Part shown: one piece after another, positions 1 to 11,288 of the stretch
Position numbering within the stretch: position 1 is the first letter of the stretch
How the letters are laid out: the number at the start of each line of letters is the position of its first letter
Origin: Heterostelium album PN500
Taxonomy: Eukaryota; Evosea; Eumycetozoa; Acytosteliales; Acytosteliaceae
Assembly (NCBI RefSeq): GCF_000004825.1
Contig: NW_008805069.1
Coordinates: 248,001-312,000, forward strand
Direction of reading: 5' to 3'
Length of the DNA: 64,000 nucleotides
Position numbers and translations under genes: made by a program
The notes under the pieces: model-generated
What the model saw: only the letters and a program-made list of their open reading frames with translations
What the model was told of the DNA's origin: nothing
The model's database searches: none

Positions 1-42
1 TATTAATAATAATAATGGTTTGCTTTGTTTGATTTTGTTTAG

Positions 43-1030
43 GTAATGAAAATGTTGATGAGGAAGAAGAAGATGAAGGAAAAGAGAATAATGATAATAA
101 AGAATCAGAGATAAAAGCGGAGGAGGAGGAGGAGGAGGAAGATGATGGTCCACAAGCAAGAAGAAAAAAAGATAGAAATAGAAATAGAAATAGAAACAGT
201 TTCGGTAGAAGAAGAAAACCAGAATTTACCAAACCTCCTTCACCATCACCATCATCATCATCAACACCATCATTATCATCAACTCTATTCGATTACCTTC
301 CAGAGAGTGTCCAAAACTCTCTCAAGTTTATCAGCAACTATCTTCCAAAACAACTACTCGGTGGTGGTGAAGGTTGGTGTCAACTACCCATATAACTCTT
401 TTCTCTCAACTATCTTTAAATTTCCACTAATTCTTTATCTACATTTTAAAACAGAAGTTTACTAATTTATTATTTTTCATACTACGTTTATATTAAATCT
501 ATAGATATGTCAGATATCGATGGTACACTTGCAACTACACGTCACGATCTGAGAGAGAAGGAAGAACAGATCGAAAAGATTGAGAAACTCTTTACCTACG
601 ATCATGGTACAGACAATGTTTATCTGCCATTGTATGGTAAATGTTTCGATGTCAAGACAAGAGAATACACCTACACCGTTTGTCCATACGATAGAGCATC
701 ACAAGGTGGTACCAGTCTTGGGTATGTTGTTGTAACCATTAACAATTAATGACTAACTAGCTAACTAACTTACCATAAATTTCGATATTCTATAGTAAAT
801 GGGAAGAATGGCAATCAAACTACTCTATTATGTCATTCCAAAACGGATTGCAATGTTGGGGTGGACCAAAGAGATCACTCACTGTCAGTGTGGAGTGTGG
901 ATCCGATAACAATGCCTCCGACGTCAACGAACCATCCAAGTGTGAATACACAATGAAATTCCAAACACCGGCTGCATGCGACGAAGAACATCTCAAAGTA
1001 TTACAACTAGAAGAAGGTCATGTATTTTAA
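43..1030 (+). CDS. Glucosidase II beta subunit (PRKCSH-like), 3' part, three exons
   Basis: The non-catalytic beta subunit of ER glucosidase II keeps the alpha subunit in the ER lumen and binds N-glycans through its MRH domain. Visible exons are 43-372, 505-721 and 796-1030, with introns 373-504 and 722-795 (GT...AG). The first visible exon encodes the Glu/Asp-rich linker and a basic Ser/Pro stretch. The second encodes a coiled helix and then the MRH domain: LYGKCFD, YTVCPYDRASQ, and across the splice GGTSLGKWEEW. The third has GLQCWGGPKRSL, VECGSD, EPSKCEY and TPAAC, all PRKCSH hallmarks. The protein ends EEGHVF, so the HDEL-type retention signal of animal homologues is absent at this stop; whether another route retains it is unknown. 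The 5' end, with the LDLa-like modules, lies outside the window. Confidence 0.88.
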
Positions 1031-1552
1031 AATCATAACATAATAAATCATTCTAATATAGTAAATAATAATATCCGATTAAAATATAAATATAATTATA
1101 AATATAAATATATAAAACATTAATGTTCACACGCATAGCAACGACCAAACTATAAATAAATCCATTAAAACAAAATAAACTTGAATATTATCTAACTTTT
1201 GATAGTTGGTATACAATTTGAATGAGCAGTTGTGTTACAGTTTTTGTCGTAAAACAGGCACTTATTCACATAGGAAACTAAAAAAAAGAGTATGTCTTGA
1301 ATCACAAGCAAGTTCCACTCTCTAGATTTTAAATGACAGTGTAGATGAGATTGTAGACAAGAATACATAAACAAATAAGTAGAAGAATTGAAAATATGAT
1401 TCTTAAGAGTATTGAAAGCAGCGTTCTAATATTCAGTACTAAGAGACAAAGCAAAATGGGGGTCTATATTATTGATAATAAACAAAAGCAATCAATTATT
1501 ATTATTTCTATTTATATTATCTATTAATTTTTAATTAAACTTTGATTCTTCC
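1031..1552. other. Intergenic region with a small F-box-family relic
   Basis: A+T-rich spacer between convergent genes. I see no gene in it. The short minus-strand open frame at 1192-1374 exists only because it covers part of the relic at 1188-1238, listed separately. Confidence 0.6.
1188..1238 (-). pseudogene. Relic of F-box-like family exon 2
   Basis: About 50 bases match, with few changes, the part of family exon 2 that encodes the SFKLYTNYQKL segment; compare 3466-3518 in the next but one gene. Nothing on either side continues the homology. It looks like a fragment left after an array copy was lost. Confidence 0.6.
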
Positions 1553-3217
1553 TTAGAAATAGTCATCAGGTATATTATTTTTGATTTTTTGATTATATAA
1601 ATATTGAAACACTTTTCTATCTTTATCATCTTTACAAGCTCTTTCTAGTTTTTCATAGTTGGCACATAATTTGAATGAGAAACTGTGTTCTTCGATTGTT
1701 GGAATGAACTCTTTCAATATCCGAATTAATCCCACCATATCATCATCACATGAACATATATACTTAATTTCGATTGATTTCAATGTGTTTGAGTGTAATC
1801 GTAACAGTGTTTCAAGGAAGTCCAAGTTAGAATAGGTTGGATTGTCGAGCCAATCTTTGTGGATACTGATTTCGATTGATTCGATACCATGACCATCACC
1901 ATTCGGTGTGTTCTTCAATATCGATGTTAGAAATGAACTGTAGTTCGATTTATATCCATAGTATTCACCGAAATAGATTCTCTTTAGATTCGGCATTGCT
2001 GGAAGGTGTGCCAAGTAACCATCGTGTTCAATAGAATCACAATAAAGCTCTTGATCATAATGAGAGAATGTTTGACTACGAAAATATCTTCTTTGCACTG
2101 ATTTGCTACCGCTTCTATCACGATCATATTCGTCAGAGAATATTAAAAGAAGTTCGACTCTTTCAAACATTTGATTGATACGCTCGGTACTCCAACCATA
2201 TTTGATGAACTTGATCCATTCATAATCAAAGTAGAATGGTGGTGATTTGACAAGTGAATATTCACTCTCAAGATTCATGGAGCCATGCCAATCGAAATAA
2301 CTATTTGAAAGTATCTTTGATACTACTTTGAAGAACTGTTTGGAAACCAAAGCAATATCCATAACGAAGAACATGTAATTGACAAAATAAGTTTTGTTAT
2401 AAAGTAGATCTATCTTCAATGAGAATGAAATTATTGTTTCCAATATTATATCTTGTAGAATACACTTAGACTCCTTACTGACTGTAAAATTACTGGTATT
2501 TGTATTCTTCTTCAATTGTATTTCATCATTTTGATTGATTTGTTCTTGAACTGTATTATCATTGCTTGGATTCAATATCTTTTGATAGAAGTAGGTATGA
2601 TCGAATTTCAAACTAACTAATTTCGAGAAATAACAACATTCTTGATAGATCTCTATTCTTTTCTTTAATTGGTGATCATTATCATTTAGTTTCTTTGATT
2701 TTTTTTAATTAATAAATTAGTAATGAATAAAGTTAATTAGTATCAGTTATATTATAATAGTTACTCTTTTATCATTGATTATTCTATTGTAAATATCCTC
2801 TATCGTTGGTAAATGAGAACCAGTGTAAAACGATGACATGTTGCTGAATACATCGAACTCGGGATCAAAGAAGACATCGACAATGAACTTGATATAACCT
2901 TGAACATCGAAATAATGAATAAACTTGTACTTATGATAGTCTACAAAGAACTTTACACATTGTGATCTTAAACTATCATTTCCACTCTCCAAACATTGAT
3001 AATATAGATTATAGATTCTGTTGAAGTTTATCAATGAATTATGATCATAGAAATCGATACCTTCGATAGTGATTAGATATTCATCATCTACTTTTTGCTC
3101 ATCCTCTACTGATTTTGCTTCTTGCTGTGAAATCCTTCCTAATAGAGAAATATAAGTATTACAAATTCTCATTTTAGCTCTAATCAATTCTGAACCATGA
3201 TCATCTATCAATAACAT
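1553..3217 (-). CDS. F-box-like/leucine-rich family protein, copy A (two exons)
   Basis: Exon 1 is 2765-3217 (start codon at 3217) and exon 2 is 1553-2692. The 72-nt intron has donor GTAACT and acceptor AAAG, in phase 0, giving 530 residues. Exon 1 carries the family module around NSLINFNRIYNLYYQCLES and ends IINDKR. Exon 2 starts KLNDNDHQLKKRIEIYQECC. It then has an F-box-like helix pair (ILQDIILETIISFSL, then IALVSKQFFKVVSKIL), the signature FDYEWIKFIKYGWSTERI, and a leucine-rich part with LPAMPNLK, TPNGDGHGIE and LRLHSNTLKSIEI. F-box proteins usually link targets to SKP1-cullin ligases; that role is inferred from the weak F-box match only. This copy lacks the long acidic tail of its relatives. 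The N-terminus (MLLIDDHGSE) also differs from other copies, so the start is less certain than the rest. Confidence 0.75.
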
Positions 3218-3321
3218 TTTTTTTTGAACCCGAAAAATAGATTTTTGTTAGAATTGAAGTTCCAAATCATAAAACATTTGTTTAAATATCGACTCTCATA
3301 ACTTTCAAATATTAACAATTT

Positions 3322-5057
3322 TTATTCATAAGAATCATCGTCTTCATCATAGTCATCAGCATCATCGAAAATACCGATATCTTCGTCTGATATATTGTTT
3401 TTGACTTTTTGGTTGAGGAAATATTGTTGTACTTTTCGATCTAGATCATCTCGACACGCTCTATCTAACTTTTGATAGTTGGTATACAATTTAAATGAGT
3501 AGTTGTGTTGTTCCATTGTTGGAATCCAATCTTTCAATATCTTTAGCAATTCCTTCATATCTTGAACACCGCAATTCTTGATGTACTTGAATTCGATTGA
3601 TTTTAAAGTTTTTGAGTGTAATCGTAACAGTGGACTTAAGAAGTCCAAGATACAAAAGTCTCCAGAAAATTCTTGAGTATCTTTGTAGATATCGATTTTG
3701 AATGATTCAATTCCATGACCATCACCATTCGGTGTGCTCTTAAATATCGATGTTAGAAATGAACTGTAGTTGTCTTCGAATCCATAGTAGCGTTTGACGG
3801 TGATGCTCTTTAGATTCGGCATTGCTGGAAGGTGTACCAAGTAACCATCTGTTGTAATACTTTCTTGATAATACTCTTCAGGTAAATTGCCAAATGAATG
3901 TTTAGTTATATAATCTCTTTGAATAGGATCAGCAGTGCAGGTATAATCATATTCGTCAGATTTGATAAGAAACAGTTCGACTCTTTCGAATAATTGATTG
4001 ATACGATCGGTACTCCAACCATATTTGATGTATTTGATCGATTCATAATCAAAGAACAATGGTGGTGATTGGATAAGAGAGTATTCACTCTCAAGATTGA
4101 TGAGACCGTGCGATTCGTAATAACTTTTTGTAAGTATCTTTGATACAACTCTGAAGAACTTTTTGGAAACCAAAGAAAAGTTCATGACATATTCGACAAG
4201 GATGTAGTCTGATTTGTCTTTGTTTATCAAAGAGAATGAGATGATTCTATCCAGTAATAGATCTGATAGAAAACAACTAGATTCCTTATTGATGAAAATT
4301 GAATCACTACCTGTATTTGTATTCTTCTTCAATCGAAATTCACAATTTTGATTGTTTGGTTCTTGTTTCTCATTGTCATTGTTCTTTGCCAATTGCTTGT
4401 TATAAAAATCATTAAAGTGATATTTAAAGGTACCTTGGATTCTATCTAAATCACCAAAATAAAAACATTCTTGATAGATCTCTATTCTTTTCGTTAATTG
4501 ATGGTCAACTTCATTAAGTTTCTAGATTTAAAATAAATTAGTAAATGATGTAATTGAATAAGTAAATTATAAGTTTAAATATAATCTATTTATATAATTA
4601 CTCTTTTATCATTGATTATTCTATTGTAAATATCCTCTATCGTTGGTAAATGAGAATCAGTGAAAAACGATGACATGTTGTTGAAAACATTGAACTTGGG
4701 ATCAAAGAAGACATCGACAATGAACTTGATATAACCTTGAACATCGAAATAATGAATAAACTTGCACTTATGATAGTCTACAAAGAACTTTACACATTGT
4801 GATCTTAAACTATCGTTTCCACTCTCCAAACATTGATAATAGAGATTATAGATTCTATTTAAGTTTATCAATGAATTGAGATCTTTGAAATCGATACCTT
4901 CTAAATTGACGAAAGAGAAATCATCTTCTATTTCTGATATTGATTCCGATTCCGACGAATCCGAATCAGATAGTTCGACAATGATAGGATGTTCATCATC
5001 CGAGTCTTTGATTGTGATCACCTCCTGGTATGTTCTCTTTTTTAGTAAAGTATTCAT
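3322..5057 (-). CDS. F-box-like/leucine-rich family protein, copy B (two exons)
   Basis: Exon 1 is 4602-5057 and exon 2 is 3322-4521. The 80-nt intron joins NDKR to KLNEVDHQL in phase 0, giving 551 residues. The N-terminus has KKRTYQEV, the family start motif, then an acidic Ser/Asp/Glu stretch before the conserved module. Exon 2 holds the F-box-like helices (FLSDLLLDRIISFSL, NFSLVSKKFFRVVSKIL), PPLFFDYESIKYIKYGWSTD, LPAMPNLK, TPNGDGHGIE and LRLHSKTLKSIE, and ends in an acidic tail with DYDEDDDSYE. The block between DEYD and LPAMPNLK differs strongly from copy A. The reading frame is intact throughout. It lies 105 bases upstream of copy A on the same strand, as expected for tandem duplicates. 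Function unknown. Confidence 0.78.
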
Positions 5058-5216
5058 TATATATAAAAATTGACTAGATAATAACTATTCTCAGCTATTA
5101 TGATTTTGCAAAAAAAAATATTATTTTTGATTTTTTTAATTTTATAAAAATTCTAACACACTATGAAGAAGATTGTAATTAATAAAAATATTTATTTATT
5201 AAAAAACAAAACCATC

Positions 5217-7234
5217 TTAGTGTTCAACTTTTATCTTTTTTCTTATTTGTTCGTTAGGAATATCAGATCTATCAGAATTACCAACAATAGAATTGATTTC
5301 CTCTTTAATAAGTTCATTCAAGAGCGTTTTTGAAATATTAGAATTGTCTGTTGAATTTATGATCTCTTCAAATTTCTTTAGTTCGACCAATGGGTAATCT
5401 AGCTTGTCCAAAAGGAATTCAATCATTTCGATGTCCTCCTTTTTAAAATAATGTTCCAGAGAATCCTCCATAGATATTTGATGACCAAACTCTGGATGTT
5501 TCTCCAAGAGGAATTCAATCATTCACATATGTCCAGTTTTGATAGCCGAATTAAAGCCAACAAATGAACATTGACAATCACTTCTGTTCTCATATATCCA
5601 TCTTACAAGTGGATAATCCAATACGTTAATTGAAATGTCGATTGACTCGTCACTGAACACACCTTGAATATTATTGTTGTGAAACCATCTGATTACCTTT
5701 CTGCATCCATTTCGAAAAGATGCTGAAATACTTTTTTTTGTCAAGAACATCGATAGTAGTGAGATTCTTCTTGATAATAAAGTCAACTATTTCTGAACTA
5801 TCTCTTCTTATTGCCTCTCTAAGTACTGTTTTCCAATCGATAATAAAGTTCTCCGATAACCAATCGATAGTTTCTACACCGTATGTGTACAAATGATCCA
5901 AGCTGAGCGTTTTCAAAATTGAAATCTCAGTTCTGTTTTCTCGCAACCATTTCATTGTTTCGAAATGACCATGCTTGATAGCATTTAATATGGCTTGTTC
6001 TGTACATCCTACATTTGGATGATTATCGTGCAACCATTTGATCATTTGCAAATTGCGAATTTCTGATTCCTTGCCATTCATAGTTGCATAATCTATTGCA
6101 TCTTCACTTGGTTGTTGATTTCGTTTTTCAAACAACCATTTGGCGAGTTCTAAATGACCATAGGCAATAGCTTCATCGATTGATTGTTGAGATTGAAGTA
6201 CATTACTTTGATTCTCATATAACCATTGTATAACTTCAATATGACCGTTTCTAGAGACAATTTGAATTATATCATCACTGCAACCTTCAGTTCGGTGCTG
6301 TTGTAACCATTTGAGAACTTCTAAATCGTTGTTGAGTGCTGCATTGTTCATGGCTTGCACACTTGCTTCGACAGTTGTATTTTCGTTCAACCATTTCAAA
6401 CATTCGATATTTCCATTTAATGCTGCATAATCAATTGGTGTATCCTCTGATTCTATGATATTATGTTGGTGTAACAGTTTTGCAATTTCCAATTGATTGC
6501 AAAAGATTGAATAGTCAAGCAATGAACCAAAATCTGGATCGAATATAAAAGGTTCTTTGATATCGAGAAGATATTGAACAACATGGAGATGTCCAGCTTC
6601 AATCGCAGCATAATACATGTAGGAATTTGATCTCTCTTTTGATCTATTCTCGAACAGCCATTTAATCATATCGATTCGACCTTTTTTTGCAGCATAATAT
6701 ACAAAAGATCCGGGTCCACCATGGTGGTATGAATTAAGAAATGATGGATCAAAAATCTCCAGTTTTTTTTTTGATACTCGACCATTTCAATATCTCCACA
6801 GAGTGGTGATTTGTTGAATGCAGAACGGTAATTTGATATCTTCTTGGCAAACTCTGTTCATATGTATTCGACCATTTCCAAACTTCCATACTTCGCTGCA
6901 TATTTTAAGATTCTGTTGAATTTAATATGGAGAGGTGATGAAGCTATTGGTTTGGCCAACTCCACCAAATATTTGAGCATCTCGATGTTTCCACTTTTGA
7001 TTGCTGCCTTAAAAGTATGTGTAGTATCAACTCCAAATCTGAATAATATAGTTTAAGTTCTCTTAAATAAGAATAACGAGCCAATACTGTTGGTTTCTCT
7101 ATTACCTCTGACCAACTGTATCTCGCACTATCTACATTTTGAGTAACAACATTATGTATACTCTTAATATGTTTGAATATTAATTTATATAAAACAGAAT
7201 TATTAAATATCTCTAAGAATTTATCTTTTTCCAT
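5217..7234 (-). pseudogene. Decayed ankyrin-type gene, paralogue of 28275-30254
   Basis: The frame starts MEKDKF at 7234 and follows the intact 659-residue paralogue almost to its end, but is broken at least four times. It leaves frame after LKLYYSDLE near 7035-7060. It is disrupted again in 6670-6900. It is open from 6669 to about 5715, with many repeats such as KWLFEKRNQQPSEDAIDYA, then shifts frame near 5700. An in-frame TGA lies at 5523-5525, before MIEFLLEKHPEFG. The last part runs open to 5217. No single intact product longer than about 330 residues can be made. Breaks are spread over the gene, so long-term decay is more likely than one sequencing error. Confidence 0.82.
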
Positions 7235-7560
7235 TCTATTTGCAAATTTGAAGTACTAAAGAATGGCGAACTAAAGTCACAATTCAAATTTTTTACGTTT
7301 TTTGTAAACACAAAAAAATTTGGGTTTTTTTGACCATAAAAAAATTAAAATTTTTTTTGTTTTTGTTTTATTGTGGCTTATGTAGCTGATATATTCAGAT
7401 TTTTTTGATCTTTTCCTTTTTACTTATTCAATAAAAATTTATTTATTTATTTTGAAACGAATCAATTTTTTTTTTTTAAAGTGATATCTTAAGGTTATTT
7501 GAAAAAAACAACAATAAACCAAATTTGTAAAAAAATTGTTGACTCTAACTAAGAATATTT

Positions 7561-7912
7561 ATCAAACAGAAAACTATTTTTATAAATAGAAAGAGCAGCC
7601 ATTATGTTCACAGTTGTATGATTTGATCTACAGGAGGAAGTCATGTCATGTCACATCATATATAGCCTAAATGTTTATCGCTTCAACCAGATCCTACAAA
7701 GTTAAAGAATATAGGCACTCGATAGCTTTGTTACTGTGCTTGTGTTGATACTCCAAACACCACGACCACGAGAACTCAGACTATCATAGCTATAGTGATG
7801 AGAGACTAGAACTGGAACAATCGCCTCCGTTTTAATTAAAGCCAATAGCTATTCGACCTCAAATCATATTCAAACAGCTGCTACCCGAATCTCCAAAGAA
7901 CAGATTAGGTAT
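7561..7912 (+). repeat. Dispersed repeat R1, copy 1
   Basis: A roughly 350-base non-coding unit, relatively G+C-rich for its surroundings. It contains the words CACTCGATAGCTTTGTTACT and CTATTCGACCTCAAATCATA. Related copies lie at 11452-11712, 12645-12826, 16428-16667 and 24600-24665, all in the same orientation and of different lengths. No coding potential, terminal repeats or target duplications were seen. The family is not identified. Confidence 0.6.
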
Positions 7913-8431
7913 GTAAATAGATAGTGTATAATCTATATATCTATCTAATTCTATCGTTACACTACAGTGATCAATAACCTCTATTTGTTAACGCGGTAAC
8001 AAATATAAATCAACTTAATATTACTCATATATCTTATGACAAGACAAAACTCTTACTTATTAATATTATTTTATTTTTCAACAGTTAATAGGAAACAGTC
8101 TAATACAACCATTATATTTACAAAAAATAGTAATAATGTCAATGAACAAATATCAATAAATAATAATAGGCAATAGATAAGATAGATAATTTGAAGATTG
8201 GAATATAGATATTCTATTTTCTAACAACAATAACAGAAGTAATGGTAATAGCAAGAACAATGAATGATAATAACAAACAATAAATAGCCAGAGATTCATC
8301 ACGATCGTTCAACAATAACAATAACAACAACAACTCATCTACCTTCAAACAGAGTCAAGGATGCCAATCAAATCCAACACATTGCATGAGCAACAACAAC
8401 CATTAACCTACAACACACTTAGACACGTGTT

Positions 8432-8514
8432 GTTGAAATTCAACAATTAGAACAACAAACCGATAAACAAATCAAAATCATGAAATAATTATATAAAGAG
8501 TAATGATGGTCGAT
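8432..8514 (+). pseudogene. Fragment of a B-box family coiled-coil region, copy 1
   Basis: In the plus frame this reads EIQQLEQQTDKQIKIMK, matching QQLEQQIDKQIKIMKSLN in the coiled coil of the B-box gene at 25731-27453. The downstream part (YIKSNDGRS) also matches, but a short deletion breaks the frame between them. It has no B-box and no propeller part. It sits immediately 3' of an F-box-like gene, on the opposite strand. Confidence 0.65.
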
Positions 8515-8556
8515 CATATTCAACCCAATCATATTATTTTGTTTTATTTATTTATT

Positions 8557-10231
8557 TTATTGATTAATATTATCAGCTTCATCTTCATCATCGTCGGAAT
8601 AATCAGAATAATCGTTGTAATCTTCGACATCTTCATTGGGTATATTATTTTTGATTTTTTGATTGAGTAAATATTGATATACTTTTCTATCTTTAGCTTC
8701 TTGACATACTCGTTTTAACTTTCTATAGTTGGCATACAAGATGAATGAATAACTGTGTTGTTCCATTGTTGGAATCAAATCTTTTAAGGACTCTAACAAT
8801 ATCACCATATCATCATCATGACAACGATATTCATATTTGATTTCTATTGATTTCAATGTGTTTGAATGTAATCGAATGAGTGGTTCCAAGAAATCCAAGT
8901 TACTAAAGTCTGGAGTATAGTTCCAATCTTTGTTGATATCGATTTTGAACTGTTCAATACCACGACCATCGCCACTGGGTGTACTCTTACATATCGATGT
9001 TAGAAATGAACTGTAGTTCGATCCATATCCAAAGTATCCATTGAGAGTGATACTCTTTAGATTCGGCATTGCTGGAAGGTGTGGAAGATAACCATCTGAT
9101 TCAATAGTTTCACGATAACACAAATCTTCGTTATCGGTAAATGTTTCATTACTGATATAAGATCGTTGAGTACCATCGTTGATATGAATATCATATTCAT
9201 CAGATGAGATATGAAATGCGTCGACTCTAGAGAATAATTGATTGATACGATCGGTACTCTCACCATATTTGATGTATTTGATAGATTCATAATCAACTTC
9301 CAATGGGTGGTGATTGGACAATGCAGTTTTCACTTTGGAGATTGATTGGACCACGTAAATAATAACCATTTGGAATATACTTTGATACTAGTTTAAAGAT
9401 CTTTTTGGAAACCAATGCAACATTCAATACAATCTCCACATCTTTGTATTTTATATTGAATGTTGGTAGGTTTACCACTGAAAATGAGATGATTTTATCC
9501 AGTAATATATCTTGTAGGATACATTTAGATTCCTTGTTGATTACAATTGAATCACTACCTGTATTTGAATTGTTCTCCAATTGTATTTCACGATCATTTA
9601 GATTGATTTGATGTTTAACTGTATTCTCATTGTCAATGTTCTTTGATAATAACTTGTTATATAAATCATTAAAGTCATATTCTAATCTATCTATTTTGGT
9701 GAAATAACAACATTTTTGATAGATTTCTATTCTTTTCTTTAATTGATGATCATCATCATTCAGTTTCTTTGATTTGGTACAAAATATTATAATTAGTAAA
9801 TTATAGGTTTAAATATAATCTATTTATATAATTACTCTTTTATCATTGATTATTCTATTGTAAATATGTTGTATAGTTGGGTTATGCGCTCGACAATTAA
9901 ATGATGACATGTTGTTGAATACATTGAACTCGGGATCAAAGAAGACATCGACAATGAACTTGATATAACCTTGAACATCTAAATAATGAATAAACTTGTA
10001 CTTATGATATTCAACAAAGAACTTTACACATTGTGATCTTAAACTATCGTTTCTACTCTCCAAACATTGATAATAGAGATTATAGATTCTGTTGAAGTTT
10101 ATCAATGAATTGAGATCACTGAAATCTATATCTTCTACATTGATTGGTTGCACTAAGTCTACTTTTTGTTCCTCCTCTACTACTGATGTTATCTCATGAT
10201 ATGATCTCTTTCCTAAAATAGAATCATCCAT
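8557..10231 (-). pseudogene. F-box-like/leucine-rich family gene, copy D, with one frame break
   Basis: Exon 1 is 9836-10231 and exon 2 is 8557-9766; the intron is 69 nt. Exon 1 starts MDDSILGKRSYHE and is intact to NDKR. Exon 2 reads normally through the F-box-like helices to IVQSPP, then one extra G in a GGG run near 9305 shifts the frame. From IKYIKYGESTDRI onward the other frame matches the family perfectly to a tail of DYSDDDEDEADNINQ. Exon 2 is 1210 bases, one more than a multiple of three. Its close duplicate at 17095-18756 lacks the extra base. This could be a very young pseudogene or a homopolymer base-calling error; apart from that base it would encode a complete family member. Confidence 0.72.
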
Positions 10232-10419
10232 TATTATTTATAAATACAAAAGCGAAACAATCAAAAAATATTAAATATTAAAAAAAAACGATTACATATG
10301 TAATTACACAAAAATTTTACTACTAGTAAAATTAGTGGTGTTTTATTTTTTCCTTGAATTAAATATGTTCGTTAACTGTATTGTATCGAATATTTGAATG
10401 TGCTTTTTAAAACTAGTTT

Positions 10420-10475
10420 TTTACAGCAAACGAGTAACCATTGTGCTGATCTCCAAATCTTCTCTCTTTACTTAT
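10420..10475 (-). pseudogene. Echo of the helicase gene 5' region
   Basis: This short stretch resembles 11130-11186 (the part encoding the helicase segment around APWLLDSC), at roughly three quarters identity by eye. It lies directly beyond the stop of the truncated helicase. It may be the remnant of a second, tandem copy. Confidence 0.4.
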
Positions 10476-11288
10476 TTATTGATTATCTTCAAAAATATAT
10501 GGATTCTTTAATTGGAACAACTCTAATTTCTTATTCATTGTTGTCAGAGTAGATGAAAATAACAATGTTTGTATCTTTGGTGGAAGGTGTTCAATTATTC
10601 TCTGTAAAGAAATTATTAGTGGTAGTTTATCTATAATAAGTAGATATATTTTGGATTAACATACTTTTACTTCAAACTCAAAGCCATATGCTAACAAATG
10701 ATCTGCTTCATCTAATACCAAGAATCTACAGTGCTGTAATGCTTGTTTCATTGTGTCGTTGAGATTATCTGAAAGACGACCTGGTGTCGCAACGATGATA
10801 TGTGGTCGTTTATCGTCGTTGTCGACGGTGAGTGATTGTAGAGCGTCTTCGATTGCAACACCCGCGATTACTACACGACAATCGACGTTGATAGCATTAC
10901 CGAGTGTTCTAATCTGCTCGGCAATCTGCACGGCCAACTCTCTGGTCGGAGTCAGCACCACTGCAAAAACACCGTATCGATTCTCTGAGAGTGCAGAGAG
11001 TATTGGCAGTGCAAAGGCAGCTGTCTTACCCTGACCGGTCTTTGCACTCGCTAAAACATCATCACCCGACAAGATCGCTGGAATAGTATTGTATTGAACA
11101 CTGGTAGGTGCTTCGAACCCAAGTTCTTTACAGGAATCGAGCAACCATGGTGCTAATCCTAAATCATCAAATCTTCTTTCTATTACAGCTGTTTTTATTG
11201 TTGTTGGTGTTGCTCTTGTAATCGATCTAGGTGTTATCTCTGAATCAATATTATAATCTTTTTCACTAATTTTAAACTCATCCATCAT
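10476..11288 (-). pseudogene. Truncated DEAD-box RNA helicase, DDX49/Dbp8-like
   Basis: Exon 1 is 10665-11288 and exon 2 is 10476-10601 (intron 10602-10664, GTATGT...ACAG), giving 249 residues. The N-terminal RecA-like domain is well formed: F-motif and Q-motif (FDDLGLAPWLL, GFEAPTSVQ), Walker A AKTGQGKTAA, LTPTRELA, TPGR, DEAD, and motif III as SST. The best family match I recognise is DDX49/Dbp8, which acts in small-subunit ribosome biogenesis. Full-length members have about 450-500 residues; here a stop follows FEDNQ and the whole second RecA-like domain is missing. The missing half is not downstream. The product could not unwind RNA by the usual mechanism, so this is most likely a partial duplicate. 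Another full DDX49 gene is presumably elsewhere in the genome. Confidence 0.72.

Larger units (their letters stand above)
7235..8556. other. Repeat-rich intergenic region
   Basis: 7235-7560 is simple A/T-rich DNA. 7561-7912 is a copy of the dispersed repeat called R1 here, and 8432-8514 is a piece of a B-box gene. From 7561 onward the DNA is the left part of a segmental duplication shared with 16428-18890. I see no intact gene. Confidence 0.6.
7561..10370. repeat. Segmental duplication, copy 1 (partner 16428-18890)
   Basis: The block contains, in the same order as the partner: an R1 repeat, an A/T-rich spacer, a B-box gene fragment, an F-box-like two-exon gene and its upstream flank. Homology starts at the ACAGAAAACTATTTTTATAA stretch and fades just after a TTAGTGGTGTTTTATTTTTT stretch near 10330-10370. 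Copy 1 is longer because the partner lacks part of the spacer between the R1 repeat and the B-box fragment. Coding and non-coding parts have both stayed similar, which suggests a recent event. Confidence 0.75.

Noticed and set aside
142-465. Separate small protein rich in His
   Set aside because: It overlaps the Glu-rich exon of glucosidase II beta in another frame; the His run is the shifted reading of Ser/Pro codons.
7235-7600. Promoter of a plus-strand gene from T- and A-runs
   Set aside because: Homopolymer runs are everywhere in this genome, and no downstream plus-strand gene was found.
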